Positions 7,738-15,703 of a stretch of DNA of 46,779 nt are shown here, one piece after another (position 1 is the first letter of the stretch; every line of letters begins with the position of its first letter). This DNA is from a virus: IMG/VR virus record IMGVR_UViG_3300026094_000008, positions 1 to 46,779 of that record, one strand, 5' to 3'. Below the pieces are notes generated by a model, which worked only from the letters and a program-made list of their open reading frames with translations, was not told the DNA's origin and did not search any database. A program made the position numbers and the translations under genes.

Positions 7738-8336
7738 TCTACAATTACTAAACTAAAATGAATAAGATATCTGTTTAATTCTGCTTCATTCAAAGTTATT
7801 TGATGTCTTAGATATCCGGGAAAAAACATCACGTTTCCTTGAGGCATTAATAAAGAAACTTCGGGAGAATTTATACTATTGTTTTCAATTATTGATAGAT
7901 TTGAATAGAAACTAACATCAACAACTGGAGATTCTATACTCAAGAAGCCAGACAACGGAGGAGTATTTAAAAAATAAATTCCATTCATAAAAACAAAAGT
8001 TTCCTTATGTGGCATTAACAAGCCTCCGGGACTTGTAATACTTCCAGACATATGTTTGATCCCTATTTTAGTAGGATCTTCTAAATACCATCTCTCTTTT
8101 AATTTAGGTATGATAGTCGAAATTTCTTCTACAAGGTTATCGAAATTAGGATTATGATGCAGATCACAGGGGCTAATAAATGTTTTATGATGTTTTCGAT
8201 TTTGATTAACAGTTTTTTCTTTATAACTATCTAAAACATCTATAATCTCCGATTGTTCATGTTCGTGCTTACTGTAAGTTGTATTGAAAATCGGAGTAGA
8301 AAAAATATCGCCTTCGTCTATAGTCGCGTCGGTCAT
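7734..8336 (-). CDS. 2OG-Fe(II) oxygenase-like protein (2OG-FeII_Oxy_5 type)
   Basis: This 200-residue protein starts with a DIFSTPIF segment typical of the phage 2OG-FeII_Oxy_5 family. It carries a core of GLLMPHKETFVFMNGIYFL (His110) and PQGNVMFFPGYLRHQI (His178) followed by R189 near the end. His110, His178 and Arg189 fit the metal and 2-oxoglutarate positions, but the usual acidic partner after the first His is Glu112 in HKE rather than Asp. The family uses 2-oxoglutarate and O2 to hydroxylate a substrate. The target here is unknown. It shares the IFSTPI signature with the protein at 12654-13172, so the two are probably paralogues. AAAGGAC precedes the ATG. Confidence 0.7.
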   Translation of the reverse strand: MTDATIDEGDIFSTPIFNTTYSKHEHEQSEIIDVLDSYKEKTVNQNRKHHKTFISPCDLHHNPNFDNLVEEISTIIPKLKERWYLEDPTKIGIKHMSGSITSPGGLLMPHKETFVFMNGIYFLNTPPLSGFLSIESPVVDVSFYSNLSIIENNSINSPEVSLLMPQGNVMFFPGYLRHQITLNEAELNRYLIHFSLVIVE

Positions 8337-8349
8337 CGTTGTCCTTTAA

Positions 8350-8682
8350 TTATCCTGTTCTATAAAGTATGTGTACGCCAAAAGGAGTTTGAATTGGTTC
8401 TGGATGTAAATTATCAATTTCGGTAATTAAACATGCACTCCATATTTCAGAGGTTATTTCGTCCGCCGAAAACCATCCCAGATCTCCACCTTTGACCCAA
8501 CTGTCGCACGCACTATTTTCTTTCACAGCTACTTTCCAGGTATATCCGCCTCGCAATAAACTTTCTATTATATCTTTTGCGTCCATTATTGCAAATGCCA
8601 AGTCTCTGCTGTGAGTAGAATTAATTGCTTCGTCCCAACTTAATAATATATGGGAGCATCTCATTTTTTGAGGATTAACCAT
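8350..8682 (-). CDS. Parvulin-type peptidyl-prolyl cis-trans isomerase
   Basis: This enzyme would speed cis-trans isomerisation of Xaa-Pro bonds. The whole 110-residue protein is one rotamase domain: CSHILLS (His11), the catalytic-loop SACDSWVKGGDLGWF with Cys59 and GGDLGWF at 65-71, and TPFGVHILYRTG at the end with His104. His11, Cys59 and His104 match the dual-His and Cys of the parvulin active site. There is no signal peptide or SurA/PrsA-type extra domain, so it should act in the cytoplasm. AGGAC lies before the ATG. It sits between two predicted 2OG oxygenases, some of which may be prolyl hydroxylases, which hints at a shared proline-rich or fibre substrate. That link is inference. Confidence 0.9.
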   Translation of the reverse strand: MVNPQKMRCSHILLSWDEAINSTHSRDLAFAIMDAKDIIESLLRGGYTWKVAVKENSACDSWVKGGDLGWFSADEITSEIWSACLITEIDNLHPEPIQTPFGVHILYRTG

Positions 8683-8690
8683 AATTTGTC

Positions 8691-9242
8691 CTATACAATA
8701 ATATCAAAATTTACAACAGCTCGGTTTTTTTGTTTTGGTATGCCTCCGCTGTGTTTAATTAAGCCATCAAATAAAACCACACGGCCTTTTTTCGGACTTA
8801 CTGTTTGTATTATTTCACCTTCTGAATTAAAAAATACGGTATCACCGTCTGCCTCATTTACATAATAAAGTATGACCCAATGAGGATAAGGCAAATCAGT
8901 ATGTGGTGCATAGTAATCTAAATTTGTATGTTGAGGTGTAATTAAAAACATCCTACCAAACAATATATCCTTTAATGAACCACCAGCAGCAGCACAAGTT
9001 GTAGTAGCAATTATAGAAAAATTTTCTAATTGCTCTGAGATTGTTGCACTAGATTTAAGTATATGACTAAAACTAATAGGAGTAAATCCGTTTTCTTCAG
9101 CTGTGGGTTCGTGTTTTACTGTGAATTTTACAGTAGGAAAAATTTCAGCATCGTTCACTTTTCCAAAGATTATTGCCTCATAATAATCCTGTAAAAAAGT
9201 AGGAATTATATCGTCAAATACATATATCTGATAGTCAGTCAT
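8691..9242 (-). CDS. 2OG-Fe(II) oxygenase, prolyl-4-hydroxylase-like
   Basis: This 183-residue protein has a complete double-stranded beta-helix oxygenase signature. It carries APHTDLPYPHWVILYYVN with His114 and Asp116 (HxD), GDTVFF, then KGRVVLFDGLIKHSGG with His164, and Arg174 ten residues later for 2-oxoglutarate. That arrangement is the one in prolyl-4-hydroxylase-like enzymes. The N-terminus resembles the small helix that opens these phage proteins (FDDIIPTFLQDYYEAII). It lies 8 nt from the parvulin gene and 14 nt after the small 70-aa gene. The substrate could be a peptidyl proline, a lysine or a small molecule; sequence alone does not decide. Confidence 0.85.
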   Translation of the reverse strand: MTDYQIYVFDDIIPTFLQDYYEAIIFGKVNDAEIFPTVKFTVKHEPTAEENGFTPISFSHILKSSATISEQLENFSIIATTTCAAAGGSLKDILFGRMFLITPQHTNLDYYAPHTDLPYPHWVILYYVNEADGDTVFFNSEGEIIQTVSPKKGRVVLFDGLIKHSGGIPKQKNRAVVNFDIIV

Positions 9243-9256
9243 TTTGCCACTTAAAT

Positions 9257-9469
9257 TTAAAAATTAGGATATTCGTCTGGCTCTTCGCCGGCACCCCATG
9301 GTACTTCTACGATTTCAGTATCTCCGCCCCACTCGGCAGCAACCTCCGCGGCTCTTTCTTTTGTTTTAAATTTAGTTATTTCTACATAGCCTGTTTTGTA
9401 AAGATCGTGGCTCTTCCATTCCTTTACTTTAGGATTATCAAGATTTGGTCTTTTTATGGAAAATGGCAT
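9257..9469 (-). CDS. Small conserved-looking protein of unknown function
   Basis: This 70-residue protein starts MPFSIKRPNLDNP. I place the start at 9469, not at the earlier in-frame ATG (9493), because AAAGGAG lies 7 nt before 9469 and that earlier ATG falls inside the upstream gene's 3' end. The centre (YVEITKFKTKERAAEVAAEW) suggests a compact alpha/beta fold with a helix, and the C-terminus is acidic. No family recognised. The stop is 14 nt before the start of the downstream oxygenase. Confidence 0.65.
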   Translation of the reverse strand: MPFSIKRPNLDNPKVKEWKSHDLYKTGYVEITKFKTKERAAEVAAEWGGDTEIVEVPWGAGEEPDEYPNF

Positions 9470-9483
9470 TTGTTTGCTCCTTT

Positions 9484-10041
9484 TTATATACACTCTGCAA
9501 AATCTATCAACGAATCAAAAACATATGTTCTTTCTTTGATTTTTCGATAGGTAAACTTATTTAAGTCTTTTTCGGTTTGTTCTCCATAACCTGTTCTTAC
9601 TAGCACCGGCCTGGCTCCGATTTTAATAGCTGCTTTTAAATCTGTGATTTTATCTCCTACAAAAAATCCTTTTTTAAACTTAATTGATGGATTGTTTTTT
9701 TCGCATTCTTTGAACATTCCAATGTTAGGCTTTGCATAAAAATCTTTTTTATCGTTAGATGAACTATAATATATTCCGTCAATATTTGGACATCCTGCTT
9801 CCCCTAATAACTCTAACATATATTGATGAACAGAATCAACATCTTCGGTTGTTAGTATTCCTTTATCAATTCCTCCTTGATTGGTTATTATAACTATCTT
9901 ATATCCTTTTTGCCTTAACAACGACACTGCTTCAAGAGATCTAGGTATAGGTATAAAATTAGTAGCGGTAGTTATACAATTGCCAGTATCCTTGTTTATT
10001 GTGCCGTCTCTATCTAATCCTATCACAGTATCAAGCATCAT
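9484..10041 (-). CDS. HAD-superfamily phosphatase, GmhB/HisB-N type
   Basis: This 185-residue HAD hydrolase has all four motifs. DRDGT at 10-14 gives the nucleophile Asp10 and acid/base Asp12. IITNQGG at about 51-57 has Thr53, KPNIGMF starts with Lys104, and FFVGDKITDLKAA has Asp130 and Asp134. The VLVRTGYG that follows is typical of D-glycero-D-manno-heptose 1,7-bisphosphate phosphatase (GmhB) and histidinol-phosphatase-like enzymes. It lacks the Cys cluster that binds zinc in most GmhB proteins. With a GT9 heptosyltransferase-like gene in the same operon, a role in heptose or other sugar-phosphate metabolism is plausible. It overlaps the upstream oxygenase gene by 11 nt. Confidence 0.8.
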   Translation of the reverse strand: MMLDTVIGLDRDGTINKDTGNCITTATNFIPIPRSLEAVSLLRQKGYKIVIITNQGGIDKGILTTEDVDSVHQYMLELLGEAGCPNIDGIYYSSSNDKKDFYAKPNIGMFKECEKNNPSIKFKKGFFVGDKITDLKAAIKIGARPVLVRTGYGEQTEKDLNKFTYRKIKERTYVFDSLIDFAECI

Positions 10042-10609
10042 AAGTATACCAACCTGTAATAATATATTTTTCTCCTTGATAAATCGGATTTCCCCTGTGC
10101 GGAAATGTAAATCCGCAAGGAAAAAATACCAATTTTCCTGCTACTGGTTTTAGTTTTATTCCTTGATATAAAAATTCAGTTTCGCCGCCTTCGTTTACAT
10201 CATTTAGATAGAGCATATAGGTTACTATTCTAGCCCCAGATCCAACATCTGCAGTTTCTTGATGCCATGCATGGTAGCCTTGATGAGGCATAGTTTTTTG
10301 AACACTCATGCCTTTAGGAGTATGCTGTTGAGATCTTTTAAGCATATCATATTTTTCTACATACTGAGTTGTATATATTTCGTTCATTCTGTCATAAAAA
10401 TACTTGCAAAGCCCAAAATCGTAGTGGAAGGTATTTTGCGTATGGGCCCAGTCAAACACTATTCGTTCGTCTGAGTTTTTTCCAATATCGTTCTGTAAAT
10501 TAGTAATGTTAGTTTCACGCATTAATTCAAAGTGGCGTATAACTTCGTTACAATATTCTTTTTCAAAAGCGTCTTTGTACTCTTCTATTCCGTTATAATC
10601 ATTTAACAT
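10031..10609 (-). CDS. 2OG-Fe(II) oxygenase (P4H-like, phage type)
   Basis: This 192-residue protein resembles the 2OG oxygenases that are widespread in marine T4-like phages. The core runs HAWHQETA (His116, Glu118), ARIVTYMLYLNDVNEGGETE at 126-145, LKPVAGKLVFFPCGFTFPHR with His171, and GEKYIITGWYTY with Lys181 in place of the usual Arg. The first ligand pair is HxE instead of the more usual HxD, but the GGETEF and FPxxFTFxHRG signatures are those of the family. AAGGAG is correctly placed before the ATG. Substrate unknown; see the operon finding. Confidence 0.85.
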   Translation of the reverse strand: MLNDYNGIEEYKDAFEKEYCNEVIRHFELMRETNITNLQNDIGKNSDERIVFDWAHTQNTFHYDFGLCKYFYDRMNEIYTTQYVEKYDMLKRSQQHTPKGMSVQKTMPHQGYHAWHQETADVGSGARIVTYMLYLNDVNEGGETEFLYQGIKLKPVAGKLVFFPCGFTFPHRGNPIYQGEKYIITGWYTYDA

Positions 10610-11307
10610 TTTTTCAAACTCCTTATTCTATTCTTGAATAGATTATATGCGTCATCTAATTTTAAATTTGGATACCATTTTTTAATAGATGTTGCTTTCT
10701 GCTGTTCTATCATTATTTCTGTTTTTCTTTTATCATTGAGAATTTCTTTTAAATTAATTTTTTCTCTAGACTTAAATTTTACAGCATAAAGAGGATCGCC
10801 GCGTGAAAAACTTATTCGTTCGCAATTAGGATCTAAATAAAAGCTGAAATTAGTTGGTCTAATCCATTTGCTAATATTATATTCTCCACAAATATTAGTG
10901 ATAGGACTAGTATGTAAAGGTGGATCAATCACTTCTATTAATAGATCTTTTTTGGATAAAAAGAAATATTGTAAATGGATTGTACACATAGGAACATTGT
11001 TCAATAATTCGTGTTCTGGATAACTAACAAATAGAAAAGAATCTAAGCTGTCCTTAGATCTATCGTTCACCATGCTAAAACTGTTATGTTTGTTTTTATA
11101 AATTGTAAAATCTAATGGACTTAAAATATAATAGACATTTTTTAAATAATCAACTGTTGCAGGACATTTTAAAAAATCAAATTTTCCAATATTTTTAATA
11201 TACTTTAGTGCGTTTATAGGAGTTTGAATTAACGGATCCAATTCAAAAAGTCCTAGGTCCGTTCGCAAATTTTCTAGCATTCCAAAATATTCTATATTCT
11301 GTGTCAT
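10603..11307 (-). CDS. Unknown 234-aa protein of the modification operon
   Basis: I do not recognise this protein with confidence. It is basic and AT-rich. The middle has LNNVPMCTIHLQYFFL and DPPLHTSP, followed by WIRPTNFSFYLDPNCERISF at about 150-169 and SRGDPLYAVKFKSRE. These WxRP, FxxF and GDPL features resemble a group of unnamed proteins that sit near 2OG oxygenases in marine phages (possibly DUF6065-like, low certainty). No signal peptide or membrane segment is seen. It overlaps the downstream oxygenase gene by 7 nt and starts 6 nt after the SGNH-like gene. Confidence 0.6.
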   Translation of the reverse strand: MTQNIEYFGMLENLRTDLGLFELDPLIQTPINALKYIKNIGKFDFLKCPATVDYLKNVYYILSPLDFTIYKNKHNSFSMVNDRSKDSLDSFLFVSYPEHELLNNVPMCTIHLQYFFLSKKDLLIEVIDPPLHTSPITNICGEYNISKWIRPTNFSFYLDPNCERISFSRGDPLYAVKFKSREKINLKEILNDKRKTEIMIEQQKATSIKKWYPNLKLDDAYNLFKNRIRSLKKC

Positions 11308-11313
11308 ATTTTA

Positions 11314-12144
11314 TTATTCTATATTTTGCTCTTTCAAAAAAGGTATATAATAATCTGCGATTAACTTGTGTACATATTCGTTATAGTGTTCATCGTCTAC
11401 CTTTTCTTCTTCTAGATCTTTTGAACTAAACTGTTTTAAAAAATTTAATGCGTCAACATCTGCAATTGTTGTTTTTTTTAGTTTAGTATAAAAATTATTA
11501 ACTTCTTTAGGAATAAAACATCTTGAGTTGATATTCCATAGATACATGTTAGCATTGTTTATATTGCATAGCATATCACAGAACGCAATATCTTTCATAT
11601 AATCTTGCTGCTCTAGGTGTGTCTGCAGATAATGATACATTTTAACATACATATACGAAGAAGTTCTTAAGTTTGGCTGCAGAGTCGGTGTGGTATTTTT
11701 TATATAGGGCATATTATCGTAATCATAGGCTTCGGGTTTGAAGTAATCCTGTAACCATTTACCACTATAAATATCCGGCTGACATTGGCCAATTGTCCAT
11801 CTATCTATAAGATTATCACATTCTGCCTTCTCTGTAAAGAAGTCTAATGGAAAAATATCTGTCTCAGCCAAACTAGGATTTATCGCAATTGGAAATCTGC
11901 CCCAATAAGTAGATTGGATATAGACTTCTTCAATGTCAGAATATGTTTTGAAGGCATGTGAGAGAAAATTAACTATCTCTCGATTTCCCATACCAGCGCT
12001 GGCCATAATTATTGATTTTTTATTATTTTTTTGGGCATATATTTCTGCATAATTATTTTTTTGCCAAACATTATTTCCTTTGTTTATTAACAATTCATGA
12101 TAACCTATAGAGTGACTGCAACCTATAAAAAGTGTTCTTCCCAT
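11314..12144 (-). CDS. SGNH/GDSL-like hydrolase
   Basis: This 276-residue protein opens with GRTLFIGCSHSIGYHE. GCSHS matches SGNH block I (G-D-S-H-S variants), with Ser10 the likely nucleophile. ASAGMGNREIVNFL follows at about residues 48-61 as block II-like, with Gly and Asn. Near the C-terminus Asp250 and His253 (DDEH) give the D-x-x-H catalytic pair of block V. SGNH enzymes are esterases or acetyltransferase-linked hydrolases that often act on sugar O-acetyl groups, so a role on glycans fits the neighbouring sugar enzymes. No Shine-Dalgarno is visible before the ATG and the upstream 7 nt are pure AT. Cytoplasmic; no signal peptide. Confidence 0.6.
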   Translation of the reverse strand: MGRTLFIGCSHSIGYHELLINKGNNVWQKNNYAEIYAQKNNKKSIIMASAGMGNREIVNFLSHAFKTYSDIEEVYIQSTYWGRFPIAINPSLAETDIFPLDFFTEKAECDNLIDRWTIGQCQPDIYSGKWLQDYFKPEAYDYDNMPYIKNTTPTLQPNLRTSSYMYVKMYHYLQTHLEQQDYMKDIAFCDMLCNINNANMYLWNINSRCFIPKEVNNFYTKLKKTTIADVDALNFLKQFSSKDLEEEKVDDEHYNEYVHKLIADYYIPFLKEQNIE

Positions 12145-12151
12145 AATAATA

Positions 12152-12652
12152 TTAATTTTTAAATAAGTCGAAAAAGAAGACTTGTGTTAATCTTCCAGTT
12201 GCAGGATTATTACCAAATCCAGATTTTAAGCTACTATGTAAATTACTGCCTCTATAAATAATGAGCCTATTATAGATATTAGCAACTGCATCTACTAATT
12301 CAAATTCACCATCAATTTCTCTAAAAATACCTGTGCCTGATTCTAAAGGAGCATCTGGAGTAAGATAAAGTACGCCGGCCCAGTCAGCATCGTCGCTGTG
12401 TACCCAGGACTCAGCATCTTCGTAACATAGCTGAAAAGAAAAACTATCCATTTTCCAATCTTTTATTTTTGCATTTAAAATTTTTTCAAATCTTTTTTGA
12501 ATAAAATTTTGATATTCTTCGTCAGCTGCTAGTGTTCTAATGCCTGGAAAAGTGCCAGTAACTGGAAAATCTAATTCTATAACCTGTTCTCTTATAAGAT
12601 CTGGACTATCTAAAAAATTATCGATTACTAATAAACTAGGCAATAAACTCAT
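12152..12652 (-). CDS. 2OG-Fe(II) oxygenase-like protein (DUF6445 type)
   Basis: This 166-residue protein begins LLVIDNFLDSPDLIREQVIE, the usual start of the DUF6445-like group (an unnamed relative of the 2OG oxygenases). PGIRT at 36-40 is its conserved turn. The oxygenase core shows SWVHSDDADWAGVLYL with His85 and Asp87, SGTGIFR, YRGSNLHSS with His139, and GRLTQVFFF with Arg154. All four metal and cosubstrate residues are present in order. It is a shorter relative of the 229-aa protein at 13169-13858. The intervening 172-aa gene belongs to a different oxygenase subfamily. Confidence 0.75.
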   Translation of the reverse strand: MSLLPSLLVIDNFLDSPDLIREQVIELDFPVTGTFPGIRTLAADEEYQNFIQKRFEKILNAKIKDWKMDSFSFQLCYEDAESWVHSDDADWAGVLYLTPDAPLESGTGIFREIDGEFELVDAVANIYNRLIIYRGSNLHSSLKSGFGNNPATGRLTQVFFFDLFKN

Positions 12653-12653
12653 A

Positions 12654-13172
12654 TTACATGTAATCCATATAAATGTTTCCGCTTATTGTAGAGCCAACAT
12701 TTCCAGCCATTACAAAATGTTCTAGATAACTTGGAAAAATTATAATATCACCTTTTTTAAGTTGGGGTCTAAAATCTAAAGGAAAATCTGATAAATTAGT
12801 TCCTAGGTGATTTTGAATATCTTTAAAAATAGGGCTCATAAAAACAGTTTTTGAAGAATCTACAGTTTCATAAATTACGAAACTCCATGAACTATGAGGA
12901 TGGATATGAATATCCTGCCAATCATGTTCTTGATATTTGTTTCTCCAAATTTCTCCGAATCTAGGATTGTCTCCTATTAAGTTCGCACCAAGATTGTTAC
13001 TGATTACTTCGGCTAGATAATTTACAGTTTCTTCTGAAACAGTATGATCTTGACCTAATGTACTAGGTGTCTGACTAAGCCATATTTTTTCCGTAGGAGG
13101 ATTTCCTATATCTATCTTGTCAAGGTCAATTGTATCTATAAATATCGGCGTTGAAAAAATATCATATCTCAT
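12654..13172 (-). CDS. 2OG-Fe(II) oxygenase-like protein (2OG-FeII_Oxy_5 type)
   Basis: This 172-residue protein has the DIFSTPIF start seen in the 200-aa protein at 7734-8336. The core has DWQDIHIHPHSSWSFVIYE with His89, His91 and His93, then KKGDIIIFPSYLEHFVM with His152. The C-terminal Ser-x-Ser/Arg cosubstrate position reads STISGN, so the usual Arg is not obvious. This could mean altered cosubstrate binding or a pseudo-enzyme. The family's HxHPxSxxSGxxY motif is partly kept. Its 5' end overlaps the 229-aa gene by 4 nt (ATGA), consistent with translational coupling. Confidence 0.7.
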   Translation of the reverse strand: MRYDIFSTPIFIDTIDLDKIDIGNPPTEKIWLSQTPSTLGQDHTVSEETVNYLAEVISNNLGANLIGDNPRFGEIWRNKYQEHDWQDIHIHPHSSWSFVIYETVDSSKTVFMSPIFKDIQNHLGTNLSDFPLDFRPQLKKGDIIIFPSYLEHFVMAGNVGSTISGNIYMDYM

Positions 13173-13858
13173 ATAAAAAACATCTGCATTAATCTAGGAC
13201 TATCTTTTGTAAACGAGTTTTTGGTAATGTAAGCTGTATGTAGCATATTTCTCTTATATAATATTAGTCTATTAAATCTCATTTCTGCTGTGTATATTTT
13301 TTTAAAATCCTTGTAATCATCTGTTATATATTCTGGATAATTGTTTGGATTTAGATCATCATCGGGATAATGACTAGGAGTTATGTCTCCTTTGTATGTA
13401 TAAAAACTTGTGCCTCCTGTGCAGCTTTCTGGACTATTAAGAAAAATTCCTGCGGCAAATCCTTCGGTGCCGTCTATGTGAGGACATTGTGCTGCTAATT
13501 CAGTTGTATCATTTATAAGATTTACACAAAACGTAGATTTTTCCACAAGGCAGGTACAATCATAGTCTCTTGTATCTTTATAATATACATCATTTATTAA
13601 TTGATTAAATAAATTTGACAAGAAGCCTAAATAATACGATGCGTCTACTCTGCCACCAGGAACTCCGGCAACAATCGAAGGATTATATGTAGGCGGTATA
13701 CTTAGAGCTAGTTTCTGTACTTTTTCAGGATTCATATAAAAATTATCAATAATAATAATTTTTTGTCCAGAATGTATTTCTTCTATTTTTACATTTAAAG
13801 CAGAGTTCGGTGAAAAAAAAGAAATTTCCTCTGCTAGATTATTAAATATTCCTTGCAT
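13169..13858 (-). CDS. 2OG-Fe(II) oxygenase-like protein (DUF6445 type, long form)
   Basis: This 229-residue member of the same group as the 166-aa protein has IIIIDNFYMNPEKVQKLALS at 34-53, then VAGVPGGRVDASYYL at 63-77. The core is CPHIDGTEGFAAGIFLN with His127 and Asp129, CTGGTSFYTYKG, RLILYKRNMLHTAYI with His207, and SPRLMQMFF with Arg222. All key positions are kept. It has an inserted acidic loop (about 157-190) absent from its short relative. No Shine-Dalgarno is visible. A 33-nt AT-rich gap separates it from the carbamoyltransferase gene; I see neither a clear promoter nor a hairpin there. Confidence 0.75.
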   Translation of the reverse strand: MQGIFNNLAEEISFFSPNSALNVKIEEIHSGQKIIIIDNFYMNPEKVQKLALSIPPTYNPSIVAGVPGGRVDASYYLGFLSNLFNQLINDVYYKDTRDYDCTCLVEKSTFCVNLINDTTELAAQCPHIDGTEGFAAGIFLNSPESCTGGTSFYTYKGDITPSHYPDDDLNPNNYPEYITDDYKDFKKIYTAEMRFNRLILYKRNMLHTAYITKNSFTKDSPRLMQMFFI

Positions 13859-13891
13859 AATACTTTATAACACGCTATTCACTTTATTTCT

Positions 13892-15703
13892 TTAGTTCTC
13901 ACTTTTAATTAATAAATCGTGCTCAGGCAAATATAGATATTCAATTTGACTATTTACTAAAGTTCTAACAGCATCGTCAAGGGTTTCAACTAATGGTTCA
14001 CCGCCTAAATTAAAGCTGGTATTAAATAATATCGGAATGTCTGTTAATTTATAAAATTCTTCTATTAATTCATAAAAGATTTTATTTTGCTCTTTAGATA
14101 CTGTTTGTATTCGACAAGTACCGTCGACATGAATAGTACTAGGAATTTTTTCAGCTACTCCGGGCATGCAATTCATAGCATACATCATATGCGGAGACTC
14201 TGTCATTCCCTTCATATCAAACCAATTATTTGCATGTTCTTTTAATACCGAAGCAGCAAACGGTCTAAAATACTCACGTCGTTTTACCCTATTTACAATG
14301 TCTTTTCCGTTTTCTGCTGTAGGATCAAACAGCAAACTTCTATTTCCTAATGCTCTAGGTCCGGCTTCGGCCCTTCCTTGAAATAATGCTACAATATTTT
14401 TTTCTCTAATTAGGTCAATAATATCGCTTACTGTAACAGTTTCTATATTTGTAGCATTGTACTTTTGATAAACTTCATTGATATTATCTAATGAATAAGT
14501 ATACTTAGGACCAAGATAAAGAGATTCTGCACGCGGTCTCTGCTTTGAATCTTGAGTAGTTTTATGATTCCAATATAATGCTGCACCCATTGCAGTTCCG
14601 GCGTCGTTTGATACTGGCTCTACATAAAAATTAATATCGTGTTTATTAAGATCGTCGAGGTAGAAGTAATTAGCAACACAGTTTAATCCGTAGCCACCAC
14701 TAAAAACTACATTTTTAATTCCAGTCTTTTCGACTGCTTTTAGTATTAGTTCAAGGGCAAACTCTTGTGTTTCTTTTTGAACAGCATATGCCATGTCTCG
14801 CCGATTTTGTAACAAAGTTACATCTCCGTCATAATCCGGAGGAGTTAACAACTCATCATAGCGAGCAGCGTTTAAAAAAGCACCGTTAGGATAAGTTGGA
14901 ATTATTACATTTCTGTCTGAAGTTTTCCATCTACTACCGGTGCCGCTGTCTGTAAAAATTTTAGGAATATTAGGATTAGGGTTACCATATGGCGAAAGCC
15001 CCATAGTTTTTCCGGCTTCGATACTTTGCCATCCGCAGTACTGTGTAACAGATTCATATGATTTAACAATTCCGCCGGTGTCATCAATAAAACATTCGTA
15101 TGTTCCGTTGTGTTCTTCTCTAGCGTTAGACGAATGAAGGTTAGGAATATATGCATGGCCGATAGGGCCGTTTCCGCCTATGTGCTTGTATACTGTTCTA
15201 AAATCTGCAGGATAATTACAGGTGAACATACTCTCTAATTCAAAACCTATTTGTTGCTCACCGTCCCATTCCATATTTAAAAATGTGCCAGCGCCGTCAA
15301 TTATAACAGCAACAGCTTCTTTGAATCCGCTTCTATAAAAAGCAGCCTGAGCATGTAGCTTATGATGTTGGTCAGCTAAATCAATAACTTGAGGATGATT
15401 GTACATATCTATGTCAGAAGAACGATCAATTAGTCCTAGTTTTCTCGCAAGTCCTGTATAAACATCATCGTTGGTGAAATCAACCCGGCCAGCCGTGGTG
15501 TTAAGAGGTTGTGTGTGTGCTACTACTAGATAATCTATTTTATCTGTATAGTCCAATATCTTAATCATACTAGCGTAAGGGCCACCGTCGTACTTTTGCC
15601 GACTAAACCGTTCTTCTTCTGAACTAAAAACAATTTCACCGTCTTTTAGTAGGCATACTCCTGCGTTATGTCCTCGTGTAATGCCGGCTATCCAAAGACT
15701 CAT
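13892..15703 (-). CDS. NodU/CmcH-type carbamoyltransferase
   Basis: This 603-residue enzyme would transfer carbamoyl from carbamoyl phosphate, via a carbamoyl-adenylate, to a hydroxyl, typically on a sugar or antibiotic. The N-terminal YrdC/Kae1-like domain has GITRGHNAG with His12, ADQHHKLHAQAAFY around residues 110-124, and VIIDGAGTF at about 133-141, the metal-site residues of this family. GKTMGLSPYG and FSGGYGLNC follow. The C-terminal domain carries GRAEAGPRALGNRSLL and the late FNTSFNLGGEPLVET. Length and order are those of a complete two-domain enzyme. Homologues occur in marine T4-like phages. The gene starts 1 nt into the stop of the GT9-like gene (TAATG), so the pair are co-translated, which suggests a sugar acceptor. 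Confidence 0.9.
   Translation of the reverse strand: MSLWIAGITRGHNAGVCLLKDGEIVFSSEEERFSRQKYDGGPYASMIKILDYTDKIDYLVVAHTQPLNTTAGRVDFTNDDVYTGLARKLGLIDRSSDIDMYNHPQVIDLADQHHKLHAQAAFYRSGFKEAVAVIIDGAGTFLNMEWDGEQQIGFELESMFTCNYPADFRTVYKHIGGNGPIGHAYIPNLHSSNAREEHNGTYECFIDDTGGIVKSYESVTQYCGWQSIEAGKTMGLSPYGNPNPNIPKIFTDSGTGSRWKTSDRNVIIPTYPNGAFLNAARYDELLTPPDYDGDVTLLQNRRDMAYAVQKETQEFALELILKAVEKTGIKNVVFSGGYGLNCVANYFYLDDLNKHDINFYVEPVSNDAGTAMGAALYWNHKTTQDSKQRPRAESLYLGPKYTYSLDNINEVYQKYNATNIETVTVSDIIDLIREKNIVALFQGRAEAGPRALGNRSLLFDPTAENGKDIVNRVKRREYFRPFAASVLKEHANNWFDMKGMTESPHMMYAMNCMPGVAEKIPSTIHVDGTCRIQTVSKEQNKIFYELIEEFYKLTDIPILFNTSFNLGGEPLVETLDDAVRTLVNSQIEYLYLPEHDLLIKSEN

Noticed and set aside
9470-9493. Start of the small 70-aa gene at the earlier ATG (9493)
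   Set aside because: That ATG has no Shine-Dalgarno and lies in the end of the upstream gene, whereas the ATG at 9469 is preceded by AAAGGAG.
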